The notes beneath the pieces were generated by a model. It was not told where the DNA came from and searched no databases. It was given only the letters and a program-made list of their open reading frames with translations. This document shows, piece after piece, positions 34,529 through 47,750 of a stretch of 64,000 bases of DNA. The stretch spans positions 23,945,030 to 24,009,029 of the forward strand of contig OY821522.1 of assembly GCA_963682025.1 (NCBI GenBank), given 5' to 3'. This stretch comes from Cordilura impudica. Its lineage: Eukaryota > Arthropoda > Insecta > Diptera > Scathophagidae. Every line of letters starts with the position of its first letter. The stretch's first letter is position 1. The translations under genes were made by a program, and so were the position numbers.

Positions 34529-35718
34529 ATGGATAAAAGGAAAAAGGAACCCGAAATGGCTACAAATAACGTATTTAATATGGACCCTTTCGATGATAAA
34601 ATTACTAAATGGAATCGTTGGGTCAAAAGGTTCGAGATTGCATTGGATATTTTTAAGGCTGATGCAGGTAAAAAGAAGCTGTTCCTCTTACATTATATGG
34701 GTACATCTGCCTATGATAAATTATGCGACAAGGCGCTGCCAAAAACTCCGGAGCAACTGGACTGTGATGAAATCATTGATACGCTGGAAAAACACTACAA
34801 TCCGAAACCAAACGAAATTTTGCTAAATTTTAGATTTCATTCTAGGAAACAAAATCCAGATGAATCTGTTACAGAATATTTGGTGGCACTAAGACATTTA
34901 GCAGTCGGCTGTGATTTGGTATATATTTAGATAAAGCTCTCAGAAACCAATTCGTATACGGAATTTCTAACCAAAAATTGCAAAGTAGATTGCTAGAAAA
35001 AGAAAAATTAACATTAGATGATGCAATAAACATGGCGGCAGCTTACGAAACAGCGGAAAAAGGCTTCGAAGAAATTAATAACAAAAACGTTTATAAAGAT
35101 AGTGTAGATAAAGTTAATGAGAAAAGAAAAAATAAAACAAAGAAATGGCAAAAACCCCAATCACAAGCAGCGGGAAAAAATAACAAAAAAATTTGTTTAA
35201 GATGTGGTGGTACTGATCACATGTCATACAAATGCAAACATTTAGAAACAGTGTGCAGTTACTGCAAGAAAATGGGGCATTTAAGAAAAATGTGTTTCAA
35301 AGCTAAAAAGATGCTAAACCAAATTTCAGAAAATGAAAGTGAGGAAGAAAGCACAAGTGGTGAAGAATTACAAGATGTATTACAAATCAGTGATAATTCT
35401 AAAGCTAAATCACGCGAAAAATTATTTTACAACTTAAATGTAAATGATAAAATTATTAAATTTGAGGTTGATACTGGGTCACCCGTCACAATTATGAGTT
35501 TAGCAAATGCAAAGAAAAACTTTCCCTTAAAATCAAAATTACACAAATCTGATCTTGAATTATATAGTTATTGTCAAACTCCCCTTGATTGTGTTGGTTT
35601 TATTTGGGTTGGCGTAAAAACTACAACGAAGACAAGAGCCAGAATTTATGTGGTGCGTTCAAATCGTAAGCCGTTACTTGGCAGGGAACTATCCGGTTGG
35701 ACTGGTCAAAGATTTTGA
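34529..35718 (+). pseudogene. gag-pol: Gag, zinc knuckles and protease, unit 3
   Basis: This is the unit 3 counterpart of 22,342-23,531, with the same TAG (34,928-34,930) after Gag and the same protease-RT frame change near 35,700. The knuckles and the DTG are unchanged. Confidence 0.8.
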
Positions 35719-38632
35719 AAGATGGAACAAATTCGGATGCGTTTGTGAATCAAATTCAAGCCGATATTCAACGAGAGGGTAAGTTAAAACTTATTTTGGA
35801 AAAATACCCCATGATATTTTCGCCCACAATTGGAAAAATTACTGGCTATCAAGCACATTTGTATGTAAAGGAAAATGCTGTACCAAAATGTTTTAAGGCA
35901 AGAAGAGTTGCATTTCCACTTTTGAAAGCGGTTGAAGATGAAATAGATAACCAGGTGAGTGAAGGACTATTAGAAAAGGTAGAAATGAGTGAATGGGCCA
36001 CACCTGTAGTGGTCGTGCCGAAGAAGGACGATAAGGTACGCTTATGTGGTGACTATAAGGTCACAATAAATCCTTCCTTGATAGTTGATGAGCATCCTCT
36101 GCCTACTATTGACGAGTTGTTTAGCACCATGGCTGGTGGTACCAGATTTTCGAAAATTGATTTGTCTAAGGCATATCTGCAGTTATAGGTTCATTCCGAT
36201 GACCGTCATTTGTTAACCTTAAGTACTCACAAAGGTCTATATCAACCAACACGGCTAATGTTCGGCATAGCATGTGCGCCAGCAAAATGGCAACGTTTTA
36301 TGGAACAGTTTTTGAGAGACATCCCTGGTGTCAAAGTTTTCCTCGATGACATCAAAATCACGGGTAAAAGTGATGAACTACATATTAAACGACTAGATGA
36401 AGTCTTACGTAGATTAAATGAACACAATATGCGTGTAAATTTAGCAAAGTCAGAATTCCTACGCGATAGTATTGAATATTGTGGATACATAATTGATAAA
36501 ATTGGTATAAGAAAAATGAAAGCGGAAATGGATGCTATAGCAAACATGAAAAAACCAAAAGACAAAGACGACGTGCGTTCTTTTTTGGGGCTCGTAAACT
36601 ATTACGGTCGATTTATAAAGAATCTGAGTACATTAGTGGAACCCCTTAATAGATTACTACATAAAGATGTTATATTTAAGTTCGATTCGAAAAGCGAATT
36701 TGCTTTTGCAGAAGTTAAAAGACAGATGCAGTCCGAGACGGTCCTTACGCACTATGATCCCAAAATGCCAGTGACTTTAACAGTGGACGCAAGCCCCACA
36801 GGGGTTGGTGCCATTTTGAGCCACATTTGTTCTGATGGTACGGAGAAGCCAATTCAATTTGCATCACAATCATTAAACAATGTTCAACGTCGGTATAGTC
36901 AGGTGGATCGAGAAGCCTATGCCATTGTGTTTGGAGTAAAAAAATTTTACCAGTATCTGTATGGTCGGAAATTTACCTTAATTACGGACAACAAGGCTAT
37001 TTCACAAATATTTTCGCCACAAAAAGGTTTGCCTATTCTATCATGCAACATTATGCGATTTATTTACAATCATTTAACTATGATATTCGTTTTCGTAAGT
37101 CAAAGGACAACGCTAATGCGGGCGCACTCTCACGTTTATCCACAACAAAAATTAATAAATCGGTAAGTGAGGTAGATATGTTTGAAATGAACATTATTGA
37201 AAATTTACCGATCACCGTAAAAAAATTAAGCGCTGCTTTAAAAAATGATAAGGAAATGAAAAATTTTATAGAATCTCTAAAGCTTGGTCGTATATGCAAT
37301 TCTAATGATCGTTTTGGTATTGACCAGTCTGAATTTTCATTGCAACAAGGGTGTTTGCTAAGAGGCATACGTGTATTTATTCCAACATCACTGAGAAGTA
37401 AAGTTTTAAATGAATTGCATACGGGTCATTTTGGTATATCAAAGATGAAATCGTTGGCACGGGCATATTGCTGGTGGAAAGGTTTAGACGAGGAAATTGA
37501 GAAATTGGTTTCAAATTGCAGAGCATGCCAGTGCACTAGGCCGGAACCAAAACATGAACCGGTACACTGTTGGATTGCACCACAAAAAGTTTTCGAGCGT
37601 GTGCATGTGGACTATGCGGGGCCATTTATGGGGAAGTACTTTTTTGTTCTGGTTGATGCATACAGTAAATGGCCTGAGGTGCGCATCGTTCCAGACATTA
37701 CAACAACGAAACCATTAACGTATGTGAAAATATTTTTAGCACTTTCGGCATACCAAATGTTTTAGTCAGCGACCATGGCACGCAGTTCAAATCAAAGGAA
37801 TTTAAAAAAAATTTTAAAAAACAACGGTAGCGTCCACAAATTAGGTGCACCCTATCACCCCGCAACAAATGGGCAGGCGGAACGTTTTGTTCAGACCTTT
37901 AAGTACAAGTTAAAGTCAATGCAAGGTCACGATATATCAATTCAGAACAATTTAAATAAAATATTATTGGCGTACAGAAGAGCGATACACCCTGCGACAA
38001 ATAAGTCACCAGCGATGCTAATGTTTGGCCGAAAAGTACAATCACGTTTAGATCTTTTTATACCAAAGAACAACAATGAGTATATGGAGCGAAAAATCGT
38101 TAGGAAAACGTTTGTGGTTGGAGATAATGTAGCTGTACGCGATTACGTTGGAAAGAGTAAATGGAAGTTTGGTGTTGTAGAGGAACGAGTCGGAGATTTA
38201 CATTATAATGTTCAGTTGGAAGATGGCCGTAGATGGCGAAGACATGTTGATCAGATGCGAGCAGTGGGAGAATTGGATAAAGAGAATGAAATTGCTAAAA
38301 AAATAATACTGGTAAATAAAAGTCCATCATATGGAGGTAACGAACACTACATTGACAAAAACAGCCATGCAGTATCATGTCAGCAAAACAGGGAAGGTGA
38401 ACAACAAACAAATGTAAGAACTATTACTCAACCGGAATCTGAACCACATACAACAGAAATTTCTCAGCAACGACGAAACACTTCAACCGAAAGCATCTTA
38501 TTACCCGAATGTCCTTCATCCTCGGAAACAATCATCGAAACCACCCCAGTTACTACAAACACGGAACCTTCGAGACCAACACGGAGCGGTAAATTTCCAA
38601 AACATTTTAAAGATTATGAAGTACAATTATAG
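35697..38632 (+). pseudogene. pol: RT, RNase H and integrase, unit 3
   Basis: This is the unit 3 counterpart of 23,510-26,445, read in the stretches 35,697-37,166, 37,043-37,765 and 37,775-38,632. It has the same TAG (36,186-36,188) and the same frame breaks. The protein segments equal those of unit 1 except for Asp in place of Asn in HIKRLDEVLRRL. Confidence 0.8.
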
Positions 38633-38750
38633 CCTTAGGGTTTTTACATTAATTACAGTTTTGTATTTCAATAACTAATATTTTAATTACATGTACTATT
38701 ATTTTGAACTGAATTAAAAGTTATGTATTTACTATTTAGTGTGGGAGAGC

Positions 38751-38868
38751 TGTCATATAGCAATTCTTATATTTTACAATAAGAATGATGTATGAAAAGG
38801 AAGATAAATAAAATGATTTGTCATTCTGATATAATACATACAAGAAGTCGGTTGTTTTAATTATAACA
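38751..38868 (+). mobile_element. 3' LTR, unit 3
   Basis: 118 bp, preceded by the polypurine tract GTGTGGGAGAGC, identical in form to the 3' LTR of unit 1. Confidence 0.8.
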
Positions 38869-40622
38869 ACAAGGTTACGTTTTGAACCATTTGAACTTTA
38901 AAACAAAATAATTCTAGATAATTCAAAACAATTTTAATGTTTTAGTATCGTATTTTGTTTATATTTTTTTATATTAAATTTTTATTTCACAATATTGTAA
39001 AATCATATAATCAAATGTGTCTAGCATCCGTCTGCATTTTTGTTTTTTTTAAGCTTCTTTAGTATGCTTTTTTTTATAAGATTTTGAAAGTTATTAATTA
39101 ACAGTTAGTGGATTAACAAAGCTATGCAGCTTTTTGTTTTGTGAAGTTTTTTACTTTTACTGCTTCGATAGGTGTCTTTCAGTTAGTTCCTATAGTTGTT
39201 TTCCATTAATATTTAAGATATTTCATTTGTTTATATTAACTTTGAATTGAGGTTTTTTTTTATAGCTGACAGCATTTTTTTCATTCATAAAACCCATTTT
39301 TTAGGTTTAGTTGAGAAAATATTCGTTTATTCAAGTCTATATGTTTTTTTCTATTGAATTATTCCAATATACTTTATGCTTTTTATTAAGTAAAATTATA
39401 GCCAATTGTAGTGTTTAATATCGTAATTTAATTATCACTTTTCATACTTTAATATTTACTAGCAGATTCCAGCCCTCCAAATTTGAGAAAAAATTCTAGG
39501 AAATTTTATTTTTCATTAAATAAAGACCCTAAAAGTATGCTTATCAATTATAGCCAATTCACAAATCAACACAAAACAAAACTAATTTTTATTACAAACA
39601 CATTTACAAATTTAATAAACACAAACATAGCATTGTATAATTTTATGTATGTGTTGGTAGCAACTATAAATGCAATTTACTCAAAGTAGAGGAAAAAATT
39701 TAAAAGTCTGTAAATCTGCAAATCGGCTAAGAAGAAATACCTGTCAATATACGTTTGGTCAAAATCGGCATAAAACGGTAGAACAAAACATCAGTCACAA
39801 GAAAGTGCCTAGCCTATTAATATTATAGATTTACTAAATTTGTTATTACATCAGACCAAATCTTTACTTATTTTTTAAAATTTTTAAGATTTTCGAACAT
39901 TTTTTTATATTTGCTTTCAATTTTTAAATTTAAGTTTTGAGTTTTTAGGTTTTCAATTTTTAATTTAAGTTTTTAGTTTTTAAATTTTTAGTTTTTAATT
40001 TTTGCTTTAATTTATTATAGATAGTTGTTTTTTAGTTAGTTTTTATAGTTCTTTTTCAATAATATTTTAGATATTTCAGTCATTTTTATTATTGTTTTGT
40101 CATAGAGTTTTATCTTCGTATTATGTTATACATTTTCTTTAAAAAATGGTTGTATTAAAGAGAATCGTTTATAAAATTATGTAATTTTATTAAAGGTACA
40201 ACTAATTCAAAGAAAAATTTTTAAACAGCGCACCAACATGAAGTTCGTTTCTATGCTTTCTTATATATTTAGGTTTTATATTTTTAGTTTTCAATTTTAC
40301 TTTAGTTTTAGATTTTTAAATTTTTAGTTATTTAGTTTTTTTAATTTTTGATTTTAAAATTTTTGGTTTTTAGTTTTTTGCATTTGTTTTTACATATTTT
40401 AACTTAAGTTTATAGCTTTTTGTTTTTTTAACTTTTAATTTAAGTTTTTAGTTTTTAGTTTTTCATTTTTAGTTTCTTAATTTTAGTTTTAGTTTTTAAA
40501 TTTTTATTTTTTTAATTTTTGATTTTTCTATTTTAAGTTTTTAGTTTTTAGTTTTTTAATTTCTAATTTTAGTTTTTAGTTTTTAGTTTTTTAATTTTAG
40601 TTTTTTAATTTTTAGTTTTTAA
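38869..40622. repeat. Right flank of unit 3 and T-rich degenerate repeats
   Basis: 38,869-40,000 is the right flank of unit 3. From 40,001 another diverged copy of the TTTTAGTTAGTTTTTATAGTTCTT block is seen (about 40,022-40,080). A long degenerate run of TTTTTAGTTTTTAA-like words follows (about 40,260-40,620), and it meets the 5' end of INE-1-like copy B. No gene is seen. Confidence 0.6.
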
Positions 40623-43262
40623 TTATACCCTCCACCCCAGCGTGCAGAGGGTATATAAAAGTTTGTCATTCCGTTTCTAATAAGTAGAAAAAAAATTCTG
40701 GACCCCATAAAATATATATATTTGTGATCCTTATAACAAGCGGAGTTGATATAGCAATGTCCGTCTGTGGAAATCACGATGACAACTTCAATCGGGCAGC
40801 TAGGGTGCACAAAAAATGATTCATTGGCTTTCTGAGAAGTTTGCTACTTAAAATCGTCAAAATCAGTTGAATAGGGCCCGAGATCTTAATGAAGAACTTA
40901 ACAAAGTCTGGAAAAAAATTTTATTTTCTATGTTGTTCTTTTCAGTGAGAATGATTCAACAAGATCATAAGTTTTCTGTTTCAAAAATCATTAAAATCCG
41001 TGGAACAGGTCCAGGGATCCCTCTGAAATATTAAAAAAAATATGAAAAATATGATGTTCTTGTTGTTATTCTAAATGTTGTATTATTATCGTAGCTGGAC
41101 TTGTTGTTTTTGTGGTCGTTCTTTTAATAATATTATAAAAACTAACCCTTTGTAATTTTTTTTTTATCAACTCTGCTAGAAAAATTTCAAAGTTTCCATG
41201 GTTTTGGCATCACTAAAAAAATCATTTTTGTCATTGCCACGAGCCTGCCTGCAAAGTTTCAGATCGATTGGGTCACGGGAAAGTGGTTAAAAATCAATCC
41301 AAAATTTTTTCGACAAGCAGACACTATGAGTTAATATAAAGGCAGTAAAAATTCACCAAAATCTAAAATAAATAACGTTAAACTATCTAGCTGTTATTAA
41401 AAAAAAGCAATGTAAATTTACCAAACAAAATTTTGTGTATTAATTTATTTAAAGAAAAACACTAAAATAATTTAACATGTCGTATTTTTTTGTGTGTAAT
41501 ATTTACATATATGTATGTACATACATACATATATTAAATAACAAAATAATATACATATATTCTGTACATGTATATTCATAATAACCGCATGTTAGAAATA
41601 AATCGGTATATTATTTAATTTATATAAAATTCTCCAATATGTATTTTGTTTTTAGGGAAAATAAATTTCTTTTGTATTAACAAACAGTGTGTCACTTCAT
41701 TTTGCTCAGTATTGCTATGCCACAGTAGATGGCGTCGCAATTTTTGTTCTAATTAGCTTTGCAATCGTTATTTCTGTTGTAACATGAATGTCAACATTTT
41801 CAGTTAGATATCAAACTTCATTTCGCTGAGTGTTGCTATGCCACAGTAGATGGCGCCGCAATATTTGTTCTAAATAGCTTTCCAACCGTTATTCCTATTT
41901 AACATGAATGTCAACATTTTCAATGAGATATCAAACACAACAATGTTAAGAGTGTACACAGGGCTGGTCTTTTATTTCATACGTTTTTCCATTATTCTTT
42001 TACAAATATGACCATAAGTTTGACATATTAACTTTTTGTTGTGTTTACAAAATAGAGTTACCGAGTTCGTCAATGAGTTTTTTTGCTTTCAAAGCAGTTC
42101 AACATAGATATATGAAATTATTATTCTGCTTAACCTACAAAATATTGGATTGCGATTACATATAATTTTTAAAAATTGTTCATAATTACTAAAGCATTAC
42201 TATTGACATAAATACAAAATTGTACCTTTTAAATTTTCCATTCAAATTTAAGAAAATATCAATTCTAAAAATTGGAATTCAGATTTCCAATTATAAATTA
42301 GAAAATAACAATTGAATTTCAGAAAATCATATTAAAACGTCGGAAATAATAACTTGAAATTTAGAAGACATCAATTGAATTTTCAAAATATAAATTTTAT
42401 TCTTTAAACACAAATTGAAATTCAGAAAACACCAAATATGTTTACATTTAAAAAATCAACTGAAATTGAAAAAAAAATATTGCGATTGAGGAGACATTAA
42501 TAGCATTTCAGGATAAGAAAATATTAATTTAAACTTAATGAAGTTTAGAAAACCTCAAATGATATTTAAGAATTGCTAACATAAAAATTGTTACATAAAT
42601 AAAGCACAATTTGATGAGAATGTTATTTATATATTATTTTTCACAATTTTTTGATGAAAATTTTAAGTTTTTCAGAAAATAATGATAACAACTTATTGTA
42701 TTAAATATTTTTGGGACATTTGGTTTTTGCTTTGGCATCCCTAATTTGAACCAGTGTTCATGATGACTTCAAAATTTGACTTCATGGTAGGCATTGAAAT
42801 TCGATAATAGTTCCCAGGTAATAGTATTTGGAGACAATAAATGAAAATATATTTTATTAACATAATTTAATTCAAAATCAAAAGTTGGCAACACTGGGTT
42901 AGATTTTGTATTGTGTTGTGTAAATAGTGAAAACTTCCTTTTAGTATTAAAAAAAAAAATTATTTGCCAAATATGGCAATATTTTAACCAAAAAATTGAG
43001 AGAGCTTTTTTTGGTTATTATTTTGTTACTCCATCCGACCTATACGGCCGCAATGAAAAATTTTTTTGCCAGTTAAAAGAAACTATACAGCCATTTCCAA
43101 TTAGCATGATTTAATGCGTATAACCATCCGACACAACCATTACATTCGCAATGGAGATTAGCGCGAGCTATATAATTTGCAAAAAGTTAAACTAAATTAA
43201 TTAACTAGTTATGTCATATAACCGGAAACGCATGCATATAGGTATATAACCTAAATGCATGC

Positions 43263-44228
43263 TGTTATGCTCCTAAAGGAGCTGAAACTAAACAAACAAA
43301 AAAAAACCCGGCTTTGCCTATTCTGTTTTAGCGCTGGCAAGCGCTGTCAATCGACGCCCAAACGGCGTCAATGTAGCTGTGGAAAAATAAAAAAAAATAA
43401 ACAAAACCAGATTCCGTACCAAACAGTGCGGCCTCTAGTTTTCATTTTCTGCCGTTATGCACTGTTTCTTCTTTATTTATACAAAAATCTTAATATTAAC
43501 TTATGAAAATTAAATTAATTGAAAAAAATAAACAAACATACAAAGAAACAAGGAAATAAAATATCAGCAATAATATAAAAAAAAAAAAAAACAAACATTG
43601 ACCATAACGCAATGCAGTTCATGGCCATGGCATACTTAAATAGTTAACTAACCAATAACAAAAAGAAAACAAATAATAATATCGCAAATACCGTGGGAAA
43701 AACAAAAAGACATACGTTAACATTTAATATACGCGGAAAAGAAAATTAAGTCAATGTTATTGCTAAAAATTGCAATAACAGAAAATTGCGATACAAAAAA
43801 AACTCTAAAAAAAAGAATACAAACCAACGCATGGTAACCGAAAAAAATAAACAGCACAACACCTGTCAATGCGGAACAATATCGTATTGCTCCACATTGA
43901 AAGTGACAAAAAATTCAAACATAAGCAAATGAGCCAATGTACGTTACCATGCTAAATTGGGTTGTGTGTATGTTTCTTGAAAGAAAACATTTAATAATTA
44001 CGCTCGAGAAAAATCGATCGTTATTAATTAAATGAATTTATATTTCAGTTATGGTTGTTTGCGGTATTATTATTGTTTCTGTTATGTTATATTTTAATTG
44101 TTATTATTATTATTATTATTACTATTATTATTATTATTATTATAATATTATTGTTATTATTATTACTATTATTATCAATAATCTAATCTTATACTAATCT
44201 TATACATGTGAAACCCTGTTTCACAACA
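43263..44228 (-). mobile_element. 3' LTR of the coding-less element (left copy)
   Basis: 966 bp. The first ~400 bp (plus-strand order) match the right LTR closely, but much of the middle (about 43,690-44,090) does not align. An (ATT)n microsatellite (about 44,099-44,180) and the last ~30 bp match again. Confidence 0.75.
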
Positions 44229-44241
44229 TTCCTCCCCCTTT
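44229..44241 (-). promoter_or_regulatory. Polypurine tract
   Basis: Read on the minus strand it is AAAGGGGGAGGAA, directly before the TG of the LTR, as expected for the plus-strand primer of a minus-oriented LTR element. Confidence 0.7.
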
Positions 44242-44289
44242 CCACGGAAACGATTCCCAATCGTTTACCAGCGACACTGAACTGGCCCG

Positions 44290-44475
44290 CTGCTTCTGCT
44301 GCCGCTATTGTTGATTCTGCTGCTGCTGATGATGATGATAATGTTGATGCTGAAGATGATGTTGGTGAGTAATGTTGTTGCTGATGATAATGATAATGTT
44401 GATGCTGAAGATGATGTTGGTGTTGATGATAATGTTGTTGCTGATGATAATGTTGGTGTTAAGGCTGCTGATAAT
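44290..44475. repeat. Degenerate trinucleotide repeat
   Basis: GATGATGATAATGTTGATGCTGAA-like words repeat, with two clear copies of a ~60-bp block. The open frames here (Asp/Leu/Met-rich on one strand, Ile/Ser-rich on the other) follow from the repeat. Confidence 0.75.
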
Positions 44476-45289
44476 AACCAAACTGATAAGGACGAATCCG
44501 GAACCAATGCTGATGATCAAGATACTACTAATGCATATAACCATTCCTGTGATTCGACTCCAATACTACACCATGACAATCGTTGGCCTGTTGCTTCATA
44601 AACGGATTCTTGGCCACCTTCTTTGTAAAAAAAAAATGACTTTGGCTGGCCGCTTCGTAAAACAAATTTTGGCCTGTCACTTGGATGACGGCATTGGGGA
44701 CAGTACTTTCAGCAACGGATTGTTAATTTCCCGTTAGTCAATTGGTGCTTACTGTGGTATTCAACATAAGATCTGAGCACTCCCCTGATCACCTTCAATG
44801 ATGAAACTTGTCGCAAACGGTGATCCAAGGCGAAAACCGAAAGTTTTCAAATGATTCGCAATGATGCAAATGGTTAGTCATCGCCACAGGAATCGGCTTG
44901 CTGCTTTGCCAAACGGATATAGTTCAGCTTAGCTTTCCTCTTTACGACATCCCTGACAAACTAAACAGGAATGTTGTTTCGCTGGAACCAAACCAATAGC
45001 CAATCCATCGCATATAGAATTCTCGATGGATTCGTTCGCAATTCGCCCTTGCATCTGGGGTTGGATCATCAGCTCCGTACAGGCATTCACCCCTATGTCC
45101 GTTATGTGGCCACCCATCAGACCTGTCAGCCTACTGCTTCTAGCTGCTTTCTTGATGATTGTTGATCAGCATCGCTCTCAGTGGACTTGGGTCGGAATTC
45201 CCTAACTCTACTAATATATATAAAAAAAAAGAGTATTTCCTATACTATTTACAACTAACTAAACTGTAGATATATTTTCTACTCATATT

Positions 45290-46270
45290 TTAATACAATA
45301 ATTCCGTTTTTTTTTTTTTTCTTGAACAATAGCTATTTAAGGATTAATTCTTTCCTCTCTTTTTCCAAATTCTTTCTTCTACTAATATAATATGTACATA
45401 TTCTTTTTTTTATTTGATTTTTTTTTTTAAATATATTTCTCTCAATATGTGTATGCTTATAGTATATCTTAATATATCTTCTTTTTTTTTTTTAAATATA
45501 TTATTTTTTTTTTCTAAAAATGTATTAATATTTTCCTTTTTCTTTCATGTATGTTAATATATATATATATTTTTTAAATATGTAGTTTTTTATTTTTTTT
45601 ATTTTTTAAATATATAAGTTTAATGTCTGTATATTCTTTTTCCTTTAACAAGTATGTATGCTACTATTTTTTCTTTTTTTTTTTAAATATGTCTTTTTAA
45701 ATAGATATGTTTGTTTCTTACTTTTTATCTTTATCTTCTTACTTTTTTTTTTTTTTTTTTTTTTAACAAATATGTAAGCTACTATCTATACATATTCGCT
45801 GTTTTGTTTTTTTTTTTTTTTTTTTTTTTAAATATGTATGTATGGGGAGACCTCCCATTTTTTTTTTTTATCCTTATTTCTCTTTTCTTTTTTACGGAGG
45901 GGGCCTCCCATCTTTTCTTATTGTTTTTTTTATACTTATATATATATATATATTATTTTTCTTTTTCAACCATTTTTTTTTTTTTTTTTTTTTTTTTTAC
46001 ATATGTGGGGAGTCTTCTCTTTTAAATTTTTTTTCTAGGTGAGGAGAACTCCCATCTTTTCTCATTAGTATTATATATTTATTTTTTTCTCTTTTTTTTC
46101 AATCGCTTTTAGTTTTAAAGCGTGAGGAATCTCCCATCTTTTCTCGTTATTAATATATATTTTTTTTTTACATGGGGAGATTTCCCATCTTTTCTTATTA
46201 TTATTTTTTTTTCTGTTCTTTTTAATATCTTTTCTTATATATATATATTTTTTTTTTAAAATATATTTTC
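45290..46270. repeat. T-rich tract with six GGGGAGA/TCCCATCTTTTCT units
   Basis: Inside a ~1-kb stretch of T runs with (AT)n, short units recur at about 45,843, 45,897, 46,005, 46,040, 46,123 and 46,173. Each has a purine half (GGGGAGA or GTGAGGA) followed directly by a pyrimidine half (CTCCCATCTTTTCT), so most can form a small stem. The Phe-rich open frames at 45,711-46,042 are by-products. Confidence 0.7.
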
Positions 46271-46669
46271 TCCTCCATCAGAGTGTCTGCTGCATCCGAA
46301 AAGTATCTCGTGGGCCTCGTTTGCCCAACCGCAGGACTGCGGCCACCATCCAGACGACTCCTAATTCCGTTTATCTCCACCCTATGCTAAAAGGAAAATG
46401 TCAGCTAATATTATACCAATAACCATTTACACCTTTGACAGAAAAACAACTCAAATCACTGTATTTGATTGAATGGTTACTTTTGCTCTAATAAATAAAA
46501 TAAATAAAGCATTTTTCTTTAACGGCAGCACTGTTCCTATTTCTACGGCAATAAGACACCAGCAAGCCGACACATCGGTGGTCCGACCGAAATCATACCT
46601 AAGCCCCCTTGTATACACATGTCCAACCTAAAATTTCCAAAACACTTCAAAATAAATAACAACAAATTA

Positions 46670-47750
46670 AGGCACGTGTCCTTCCTAGACACTGCCACCC
46701 ATATAAGGCATGACCGCATACAACGCGTCATCCTTCTCCGGAGCAGAACGGTTTCCTGCTGCATTCCGCAAACCGGAACCGGGCCACTGTGAGGCTATTC
46801 TCGGCAAAAACCCTCCCCACAGTGTATGCCGCGAATTTTGCGAGACTCGCTTCTGACTCCCCATACCAGATTCAATCCGTTGAACCATTCTCAACCACTG
46901 AGGTGTGCCCGCTACACATGGCGTCACCCTCCATATAAAAAAAACTGAGGCTTCCTGGTGGGAGACACTTGTCGGTGGGTTACGCGTAAACCCCCAACGT
47001 TCCCCTCACCACCTCAAATACACAATTACTAAAATATACAACAAAACAAAACCTTCGTCATGGACATGTGTATTAAATGGAATGATTTCAGATCAAATAA
47101 TGCGATCACTGGTGGAACGCCCGTAGGTAGGTAGCCATCACCACCGATTTCATTGCATGGAATACAAGCACACTTTGCACAGAGTACGGCATCATTTAGA
47201 TGGCTATACTGGAGAGCCATCGACACCGGTACCCCCTCACGTGATAAAACTATGCTCTGCAAAGAAATATACCTTCATTCTACCCTAACAATAACCACTA
47301 CACATAAAGGTCACGCTAATGCCAAGCTACCGGCGGCCTGTCTGAAACTATAATATGTCCAATCATCCATACTCCTAATGAAAACCAATTAAGGCACGTG
47401 TCTTTCCTAAACACTGCCACCCATATAAGGCATGACCGCACACAGCGCGTCATCCTTCTCCGGAGTAGGACAGGTTCCTGCTGCATTTCGCATACCGGAA
47501 CCGGGCCACTGTGAGGCTATTCTCGGCAAAAACCCTCCCCACAGTGTCAGCCGCGAATTTTGCGAGACTCGCTCCTGACTCCCCTACCAGGTTCATTCCG
47601 TCGAACCATTTACAACTGCTGAGGTATGCCCGCTACACATGGCGTCATCCTCCATATATAAAAAAAACTGAGGCTTCCAGGTGGGGTACCCTTGTAGGCC
47701 TTCCCCTCACCACCTCAAATACACAACATAAAATAATAATAAAAAACTTC
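46670..47750. repeat. Internal direct repeat of the coding-less LTR element
   Basis: Two copies of a ~320-400-bp segment start AATTAAGGCACGTGTC (about 46,666 and 47,389). They share long blocks such as CATATAAGGCATGACCGCA, CCGGGCCACTGTGAGGC and CCCGCTACACATGGCGTCA, at roughly 90% identity by eye. Composition is more GC-rich than the surroundings. No protein is recognised in either copy on either strand. Confidence 0.8.

Larger units (their letters stand above)
33868..40000 (+). repeat. Tandem unit 3 of 3 (6133 bp)
   Basis: This is a full-length unit. In the coding parts I compared, it agrees with unit 2 at the GAT codon and with unit 1 at the two sites private to unit 2. After 40,000 the sequence departs from the unit start and continues with a related but different diverged repeat. 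Confidence 0.9.

Noticed and set aside
21681..40000. Tandem LTR elements sharing LTRs (LTR-int-LTR-int-LTR)
   Set aside because: Each unit has two LTRs and ~1.6 kb of non-element flank between 3' LTR and next 5' LTR, so the whole locus was duplicated.
44308..44737. Long Asp/Leu/Met-rich open frames on both strands
   Set aside because: They arise from a GAT/GTT trinucleotide repeat, with open frames on both strands at once.
45711..46042. Phe-rich membrane-like protein
   Set aside because: Produced by poly-T tracts. All three plus frames are open together.
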